NCBI GenBank assembly: GCA_024643595.1
Contig: JAHEMS010000068.1
Coordinates: 1 to 11,410 of the forward strand
Direction: 5' to 3'
From: Bacteroidota bacterium
GTDB lineage: Bacteria > Bacteroidota > Bacteroidia > Cytophagales > Cyclobacteriaceae
Length of the DNA: 11,410 nucleotides
The notes beneath the pieces are model-generated. The model was not told where the DNA came from. It searched no databases and saw only the letters and a program-made list of their open reading frames with translations. Positions 6,666 to 11,410 of this stretch are shown piece after piece; positions within the stretch are counted from its first letter, which is position 1; each line of letters opens with the position of its first letter. Position numbers and translations under genes: made by a program.

Positions 6666-7205
6666 ATGTCTGCCGATACCTACAAACCATCGCCAACAAA
6701 AGCAAGACGCTATAAGAAAACCTGGACATTCATGGAGCCATCCATGTCAAATAAAGAATCTATTCTCGACCTTGGAACCAAAAATCCTTTTTCAGACTTT
6801 TTAGCCGGTAAAGGGTACAAAGTCACTAATACGGCAGGCGAAGATCTGGATGAATTTCCTGAATCCTTATCTAACTACAATACAGATATAACAACAGCCT
6901 TTGAAATATTTGAGCATCTATTAAACCCGCTGGGCGTATTAAAAGCCATAAAATCCGATCGTCTTTTTGCAAGCATTCCATTATCACTATGGTTTGCCAA
7001 ATCCTATCGCAATAAAAACGACCGTTGGGATCAACACTTTCACGAATTTGAAGACTGGCAGTTTGATTGGCTACTTGAAAAGGCAGGATGGGAAATCGTG
7101 CGAAGAGAAAAATGGACCAGTCCCACTAAAATCAATGGCATTCGACCTATTCTGCGATTGTTTACACCAAGGTATTATATCGTTGAAGCGCGCAGAAAGA
7201 AATGA
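6666..7205 (+). CDS. Small class I SAM-dependent methyltransferase-like protein
   Basis: A 179-residue protein with a Rossmann-type methyltransferase layout. Motif I is ILDLGTKNPFSDFL (33-46); an acidic GEDLDEF (58-64) sits where the ribose-binding acid is expected; FEIFEHLLNP (79-88) is the motif II/III region common to Methyltransf_11/23-type enzymes. WDQHFHEFEDW (121-131) and the C-terminal RLFTPRYYIVEARR (164-177) look like family signatures. The glycine loop is poor: canonical GxGxG is reduced to one Gly followed by TKNP, so SAM binding should not be taken for granted. It is short for a stand-alone methyltransferase. It ends in an ATGA overlap with the next glycosyltransferase, so it is probably coupled to glycan synthesis, where it might methylate a sugar or lipid-linked precursor. 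The substrate cannot be read from the sequence. The start is preceded by an A-rich stretch rather than a Shine-Dalgarno site. Confidence 0.8.
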   Translation: MSADTYKPSPTKARRYKKTWTFMEPSMSNKESILDLGTKNPFSDFLAGKGYKVTNTAGEDLDEFPESLSNYNTDITTAFEIFEHLLNPLGVLKAIKSDRLFASIPLSLWFAKSYRNKNDRWDQHFHEFEDWQFDWLLEKAGWEIVRREKWTSPTKINGIRPILRLFTPRYYIVEARRKK

Positions 7206-8350
7206 AAAAGATTCTGATCCTTGCCTACAGCGATCTTAACCATGATGCCCGTGTGGCAAGACAGATTAACTTTCTTTCCAAAAATTATCAATTAACCATT
7301 GCTTGCTTTGACTTTCCTAAAAGCTGGGAACACGAAGTCTTTCATATTAAAAGGATAAAGCCTGGATTGTTGCAAAAAACAATTGGCTCATTGTTTCTAT
7401 TAACCGGATTGTTTGAAGCAGCTTATAATGTCATTTACGACTTCCCGAATTTACGAAAGCAATTAGAAAGCAATTCGTTTGATATGATTATCGCCAACGA
7501 CATAGAAAGTCTTCCGCTTGCATTCAAAATCAAGAAGAAAGAAAAAATTCTCTTTGATGCGCATGAGTTTGCTCCTCGACATTTTGAGGACAAACTGATG
7601 TGGCGGATTTTCTTTCAGCGCTTCAATAAATACCTATGCAAAAAATACCTGCCTTTAGTTGATCAAATGATCACCGTAGGAACGGGACTTGCCAACGAAT
7701 ATGCTGCTCATTATCCCGTGAAGCCGGTTGTGTTAACCAACGCCAATTATTATGCTAAACTTGATCCTACTCCGGTTGATGAAAAGAAAATCAGGCTGAT
7801 CCATCACGGCGCAGCAAATCCATCAAGGCAACTGGAAATCATGATCGAGATGATGAAATACCTGGATGATCGGTTCACACTTGATTTAATGTTGCTTACT
7901 CCTGCTATTGCAAACAAAAAAACAAGGAGTTACTTAGGCACATTAAAGGATTTAATAAATGACAATCCACGCATAAAGATTTTACTTCCAGTAAAAAGTA
8001 CGGAAGTGGTTAACTTCATTCATCCCTATGATATGGGCATATTCCTGCTACCTCCAATAAATTTTAATTATGCCAACACACTCCCTAATAAGTTGTTTGA
8101 TTTTATTCAAGCCCGGCTAGCGATAGGGATCGGTCCAACGCCTGAAATGGTGAGTCTGGTGAAGAAATATAAATTAGGTCTAGTGGCCGATGATTTTTCT
8201 CCAAAATCACTCGCTGAAAAGATCAATGCCCTCACAGCTCTTGAAATTATGCATTTTAAAAAACAAGCTAACTTGGCTGCTCTTGAATTGTCGGCAGAAA
8301 AAAATGAGGTTATTTTAAACGATCTTGTAGCCAATCTTTTAAAGAGTTAG
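7202..8350 (+). CDS. Family 4-like GT-B glycosyltransferase
   Basis: A 382-residue GT-B fold protein with no membrane helix or signal peptide, probably acting at the cytoplasmic face of the inner membrane. The N-terminal half opens with a beta strand and SDLNHDARVARQ (10-21), a pattern common in family 4 enzymes handling lipid-linked glycans, and contains FDAHEF (118-123). The C-terminal half begins with the strand IRLIHHGAANPSRQLE (about 197-212) and carries PNKLFDFIQA (285-294), the position of the donor-binding PxKxFEYLA element. Here the usual Glu is Asp, and the E-x7-E motif of classical family 4 members is not obvious, so the assignment is to the broad superfamily. Donor and acceptor sugars are unknown. 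It overlaps the methyltransferase-like gene by 4 bases and precedes the flippase by 7 bases, which supports one transcript and a shared product. Confidence 0.85.
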   Translation: MKKILILAYSDLNHDARVARQINFLSKNYQLTIACFDFPKSWEHEVFHIKRIKPGLLQKTIGSLFLLTGLFEAAYNVIYDFPNLRKQLESNSFDMIIANDIESLPLAFKIKKKEKILFDAHEFAPRHFEDKLMWRIFFQRFNKYLCKKYLPLVDQMITVGTGLANEYAAHYPVKPVVLTNANYYAKLDPTPVDEKKIRLIHHGAANPSRQLEIMIEMMKYLDDRFTLDLMLLTPAIANKKTRSYLGTLKDLINDNPRIKILLPVKSTEVVNFIHPYDMGIFLLPPINFNYANTLPNKLFDFIQARLAIGIGPTPEMVSLVKKYKLGLVADDFSPKSLAEKINALTALEIMHFKKQANLAALELSAEKNEVILNDLVANLLKS

Positions 8351-8357
8351 CAAAAAA

Positions 8358-9848
8358 ATGGGGCTTGTCATCCGTCAAAGTATTTATACAACTATCATCT
8401 CTTATGCAGGTGTAGTGATCGGGTATATCAACCTGCTTTATTTATATCCCAAATTCTTGTCGCTGGAACAGGTGGGACTTTTTCGAACAATCCAGGATGC
8501 TGCCATTTTACTTTCACCCTTCGCACAATTTGGTCTCACCCAAAGTATCTTCCGGTATTATCCACAGTTTGTTAAAGACAAAAGCACTTCGCATACCTTC
8601 ATTACTTTAATGATGCTGTTGGCACTAGCCGGTTTTGCTATCTTCTTTGTCATCTTCAAATTATTTGAAACACCTCTTCTCTCTTACTTTCAGGATAACG
8701 CAAAAGAAATTATTCAATACTCCTCCTGGGTACTGTGGCTTACCTTGTTATTGGTGATGATCGCGGCGTTAGAGGCATTCTCTCGTTCGTTATTAAAAAC
8801 CGTGGTTCCCAATTTATTGAGAGAAATAGTAGCGAGGGTACTTTTGTCCGTTTTGGTACTGCTCTATTTCAGTGGAGCACTTACTTTTGATCAATTTATA
8901 ATCGGTTCGGTAGTAGCATACCTTATCTGTTTGCTCCTTTTAATTTCGTATTTATGGCAGCAGAGAGAAATTTCCATTCAAACTGATTTTAAAAAGCTCG
9001 ACCAGAATAAATTCCCGGAACTCATGAAATATAGCCTGCTCAGTTTTGCCGGCATGGCGGGCATGATATTAATTGGCAAAATCGACAGCATGATGGTGTC
9101 TGCCATGCGGGGCCTGGCAGCCAATGCCATTTATACCACGGCATTTTACATGGCTACTGTCATTGAAGTGCCAAGAAGAGCGCTCAGCCAGATTACCATG
9201 CCGCTGATATCGCAAGCGTTTGAAAAAAATGAGGTGAAAGAAGTAGCTACTCTTTATAGAAAGACTTCCATCAATCAGTTTATCATCGGATCACTTTTGC
9301 TGATCGGTGTGTGGATCAATCTCGACAATATTTTTGATCTGATGCCGAAAGGCGATCACTACGAATTAGGTAAATGGGTGGTTATTATTGTAGGCTTTGG
9401 CAAGCTGATGGATATGTTATTTGGTCCTAGCAGCGAGATTATCGTGCTGTCAAAATATTATAAGTTTAACATTGTGCTGATAATACTACTTGCAGCTATC
9501 GTAATTGTAGCAAACAATATATTGATACCACGCTACGGAATTGAGGGAGCTGCCTGGGGAAGTGCTTTCGCGCTGATTACATTTAACTTGATCAAGTTTT
9601 TCTATATCTACATCAAGTTTGATATTCAACCGTTCGAATGGGCTACGCTTAAGGTATTGATTATCGGTGCAGTCACACTCCTGGTAAATTCTCTCTTATT
9701 TAAGATTGACAATACCTTTGCGGATATCGTATTCCGATCGGCTACAATAACACTGATATTCTCTTCTCTTATACTTTGGACTAAAGCATCAGTTGATGCA
9801 AATGGGATTTTTAAGAATTTAATAGCACTAATTCGCAAGGGCGTCTAA
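8358..9848 (+). CDS. Wzx-type oligosaccharide flippase (MOP/PST superfamily)
   Basis: A 496-residue integral inner-membrane protein with about 12-14 predicted hydrophobic helices spread over its whole length (for example near 10-30, 42-62, 81-102, 121-141, 180-200, 338-358, 366-388, 395-418, 431-449 and 460-476). The N-terminus, with YTTIISYAGVVIGYINLLYLYP followed by an EQVGLFRTIQDAA helix start, is typical of polysaccharide transporters of the Wzx/MATE-like superfamily, and PRYGIEGAAWGSAFAL (about 391-406) matches their conserved late-helix region. Such proteins flip undecaprenyl-linked glycans from the cytoplasmic to the periplasmic face. No O-antigen polymerase or ligase is nearby, so the glycan could be a short lipid-linked unit. 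The gene starts 7 bases after the glycosyltransferase stop, and its own stop overlaps the stop of the convergent glycosyltransferase. Confidence 0.9.
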   Translation: MGLVIRQSIYTTIISYAGVVIGYINLLYLYPKFLSLEQVGLFRTIQDAAILLSPFAQFGLTQSIFRYYPQFVKDKSTSHTFITLMMLLALAGFAIFFVIFKLFETPLLSYFQDNAKEIIQYSSWVLWLTLLLVMIAALEAFSRSLLKTVVPNLLREIVARVLLSVLVLLYFSGALTFDQFIIGSVVAYLICLLLLISYLWQQREISIQTDFKKLDQNKFPELMKYSLLSFAGMAGMILIGKIDSMMVSAMRGLAANAIYTTAFYMATVIEVPRRALSQITMPLISQAFEKNEVKEVATLYRKTSINQFIIGSLLLIGVWINLDNIFDLMPKGDHYELGKWVVIIVGFGKLMDMLFGPSSEIIVLSKYYKFNIVLIILLAAIVIVANNILIPRYGIEGAAWGSAFALITFNLIKFFYIYIKFDIQPFEWATLKVLIIGAVTLLVNSLLFKIDNTFADIVFRSATITLIFSSLILWTKASVDANGIFKNLIALIRKGV

Positions 9849-11152
9849 TCTTCTTTTTGCAACAACAATGAAATCAATTGTTCAGTCAATTTCCTTCTCG
9901 TAAACATCTCTATTCCTTCCGTAGTCATGAAACTTCCTGTATTCCATTGAGAATAATAGTGAAGCAATGCTGTTTTAATTCCAACAATATCATTCTGTTC
10001 CTTAATGAGGCCTGCTTTGGATTTATTCAGAATGTAGGCGGCATCACCTTCCACCGGACCAATGGCTAAAATAGGATTCCCCGATGCCAGGTATTCAAAA
10101 AATTTCCCCGGCAAATTTCCAGGTGCAATAGAAGTATGTGCCAATACCAATAACTGAAGGTCAGTGGCACCATATAATTTCAATAGCTGATCATGCGGAA
10201 TCTGATCTACAAACCTGGTGATAGCAGAAAGTTGTGGATCTTCAGTGATAAAATTTTTAAAAGCAGAATTCACCTTGCCTATAAACTCGATCAAAACACG
10301 ACTGGCAAAATCCTTATCTGTTGCACATATTTCTTTAATCGCCAGCATCACCGGTTTAGGATCACGCAACTCATCTACGATACCTACATGCCGGATCGTA
10401 AACTTATCCGTTCTGGAATGAACAATTTCCTGAAAGTCTTCCTCATCAAAACCATTGGTGATCAAATCCACCTTTCTACCACTAAGTACCTCCAATCTAT
10501 TTACGTGAAAGGGAGCAATGGTAATTACACGATCAGCGGTGGTCAGTGCCTTTCGTTCAAGAGAAACATGTTTTTTCCTCGCCAGGAAACTCAACGACAA
10601 AGTATCTAACAAATCCCATTCACTCCAGGGATCTCTGAAATCCGCGATCCACTGCAATGCCGGATTCATTTTCTTTAATCGCAACCCAATAAGATGAATA
10701 CTGTGTGGTGGGCCAGTCGTGATAATTTTTTCAATCTGATTTCTGTTTATAAAATCAGCCAGGTATTCAACGGATGGTTTTACCCAAAATACCCGGGCAT
10801 CCGGAATAAATAAATTCCCTCTGATCCAAGAGCTTACTTTTTGAAAGAATGTCTTCTTACCGGTAGAAATAAAATCAGCCTGCTGTGGCGTTTTGTTTCC
10901 AAACAAAGAAGATAATTTAAAAAATAGTTGATACGGCTCCCAGATGGGAAATCGGATTACTTCCGCTGAATCAGGTACATCTTTCTGTAATGATTTATCT
11001 TCAATGGTAAAAGATGGATTTTCCGTAGTGAAAACACACGGCTCCCATCCCTCGCGCACCAGGTACTTCACGAACTTCAGCCAGCGCTGCACCCCACTCC
11101 CTCCGGAAGGAGGCCAGTAATAGGTAATGATCAGAACCTTTTTATTCAACAT
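9845..11152 (-). CDS. Family 4 GT-B glycosyltransferase
   Basis: A 435-residue GT-B glycosyltransferase. The N-terminal domain has ITYYWPPSGGSGVQRW (9-24), the glycine-rich acceptor loop found in many Bacteroidota family 4 enzymes, plus ITTGPPHS (144-151) and ADFRDPWSEWDL (170-181). The C-terminal domain has ITNGFDEEDF (231-240), LPGKFFEYLASGNP (357-370) with the conserved Glu of the donor site, and AIGPVEGDAA (373-382). There is no membrane helix, so it is probably peripheral at the inner membrane. Full-length homologues are usually near 430 residues, so it looks complete. It lies head-on to the flippase operon and overlaps its last codon, and it sits 52 bases behind the miaA stop. A shared role with the flippase is suggested by proximity only. 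Donor and acceptor are unknown. Confidence 0.88.
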   Translation of the reverse strand: MLNKKVLIITYYWPPSGGSGVQRWLKFVKYLVREGWEPCVFTTENPSFTIEDKSLQKDVPDSAEVIRFPIWEPYQLFFKLSSLFGNKTPQQADFISTGKKTFFQKVSSWIRGNLFIPDARVFWVKPSVEYLADFINRNQIEKIITTGPPHSIHLIGLRLKKMNPALQWIADFRDPWSEWDLLDTLSLSFLARKKHVSLERKALTTADRVITIAPFHVNRLEVLSGRKVDLITNGFDEEDFQEIVHSRTDKFTIRHVGIVDELRDPKPVMLAIKEICATDKDFASRVLIEFIGKVNSAFKNFITEDPQLSAITRFVDQIPHDQLLKLYGATDLQLLVLAHTSIAPGNLPGKFFEYLASGNPILAIGPVEGDAAYILNKSKAGLIKEQNDIVGIKTALLHYYSQWNTGSFMTTEGIEMFTRRKLTEQLISLLLQKED

Positions 11153-11166
11153 TTACATTTTAACAT
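11146..11166 (-). other. Possible six-codon upstream ORF overlapping the glycosyltransferase start
   Basis: The minus-strand leader just before the glycosyltransferase ATG (11152) carries two further ATGs. One opens a six-codon frame (MLKCKC) whose TGA at 11148-11146 overlaps codons 2-3 of the gene. The other, at 11158-11156, is followed at once by TAA. No ribosome-binding sequence supports either, and AAATGT-type repeats in AT-rich DNA produce such ATGs by chance. Confidence 0.15.
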
Positions 11167-11167
11167 T

Positions 11168-11201
11168 TAAAATTAGCGCTCTATATTTATCAGATTGCCA
11201 A
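11168..11201 (-). promoter_or_regulatory. Candidate weak promoter upstream of the family 4 glycosyltransferase
   Basis: The 52-base miaA-glycosyltransferase gap is AT-rich. On the minus strand it contains TTG (11201-11199) and TAATTTTA (11175-11168), 7 of 8 to the Bacteroidota -7 box, with a 23-base spacer. It would start transcription some 10-15 bases before the ATG. The spacer is long and the last box position is not G, so read-through from miaA is equally possible. No terminator-like hairpin is seen in the gap. Confidence 0.22.
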
Positions 11202-11204
11202 CCA

Positions 11205-11410
11205 TCAATTATCAATTAATTTAATCATCTCATTTACCTGATATGGACTAAACCAATGGAATTCAGGATCACGCTTAAACCATGTGAGTTGGCGCTTGGC
11301 ATATCTTCGGGTATTTCGTTTCAATAATCGAATCGCCTCCTCACGATCATATTTACTATCGAGGTAATCAAATATCTCACGGTAACCGACGGTCTGCAGG
11401 GCATTAAATT
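11205..11410 (-). CDS. miaA: tRNA dimethylallyltransferase MiaA, C-terminal fragment (N-terminus outside window)
   Basis: MiaA transfers a dimethylallyl group to the N6 of adenosine 37 in tRNAs that read codons beginning with U, supporting accurate decoding. Only about 67 C-terminal codons lie in the window; the frame runs off the right edge and ends with TGA at 11207-11205. The visible residues are diagnostic: NALQTVGYREIFDYLD near the edge, EEAIRLLKRNTRRYAKRQLTWFKRD in the middle (TRRYAKRQLTW is the conserved tRNA-binding stretch), and a DPEFHWFSPYQ tail. There is no frameshift in the visible part. It is followed by the family 4 glycosyltransferase on the same strand after 52 bases. Confidence 0.95.
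   Translation of the reverse strand, partial: FNALQTVGYREIFDYLDSKYDREEAIRLLKRNTRRYAKRQLTWFKRDPEFHWFSPYQVNEMIKLIDN

Noticed and set aside
6967..7239. A 90-codon plus-strand frame across the methyltransferase/glycosyltransferase junction
   Set aside because: It is out of frame with two genes that carry recognisable motifs, and it shows no domain of its own.
8358..9848. Complete Wzx/Wzy O-antigen locus
   Set aside because: Only a flippase and glycosyltransferases are visible; no polymerase, chain-length regulator, ligase or initiating sugar-phosphate transferase is in the window.
9864..9882. Inverted repeat AACAAT/ATTGTT just after the flippase stop, a possible terminator
   Set aside because: It has six A/T-rich pairs and no T-run, and it lies inside the glycosyltransferase coding sequence; too weak to call.
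10193..10609. A 138-codon plus-strand open frame opposite the family 4 glycosyltransferase
   Set aside because: It lies entirely antisense to a gene with clear glycosyltransferase motifs and its translation shows no recognisable domain; it is a shadow frame.
1..11410. Search for CRISPR arrays, tRNA/rRNA genes, transposases, integrases, toxin-antitoxin pairs or defence systems
   Set aside because: No repeat-spacer pattern, RNA gene, terminal inverted repeat or defence-type domain was seen; the RuvC here is the housekeeping resolvase, not a Cas or transposon RuvC domain.

Overview
The window looks like a piece of a Bacteroidota chromosome, most likely from the Cytophagales. This is inferred from the protein families, the A-rich start regions without a Shine-Dalgarno sequence, the moderately AT-rich sequence, and boxes close to the Bacteroidota -7 element TAnnTTTG. 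It is almost fully coding. I see no rRNA, tRNA, CRISPR array, insertion sequence, phage gene or attachment site, and no gene-free stretch above 70 bases.

Layout. (1) Positions 67-6044, minus strand, are six tightly packed genes read right to left: a membrane family 2 glycosyltransferase with QxxRW, a GAF plus SpoIIE/RsbU-type PP2C phosphatase, a CE4 (NodB-like) polysaccharide deacetylase, a MurG-like GT-B glycosyltransferase, a TatD-family metal hydrolase and a cytoplasmic type I L-asparaginase. Junctions from the phosphatase onward are 10 bases or less. (2) Positions 6071-9848, plus strand, are ruvC (GTG start), a small SAM methyltransferase-like protein, a family 4-like glycosyltransferase and a Wzx-type flippase, again with gaps of 13 bases or less. 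(3) Positions 9845-11410, minus strand, are a second family 4 glycosyltransferase, whose stop codon overlaps the flippase stop codon, and behind it the 3' end of miaA, cut by the window edge. A possible 3' end of a plus-strand gene enters at the left edge.

Reading of the whole. Housekeeping genes (ruvC, miaA, tatD, ansA) are interleaved with envelope-glycan genes: four glycosyltransferases, a deacetylase and a flippase, with a methyltransferase-like protein of unknown substrate. The plus operon plus the convergent glycosyltransferase could build and flip a lipid-linked glycan. The minus operon pairs a membrane GT2 with a NodB-type deacetylase, a combination seen in machineries for amino-sugar polymers, and places a signalling phosphatase between them. 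No polymerase, ligase, anti-sigma or STAS partner is visible. I found no clear new defence or mobile system. The best leads are the GT2-phosphatase-deacetylase unit, a likely nearly leaderless ruvC, and the unusual SAM loop of the methyltransferase.
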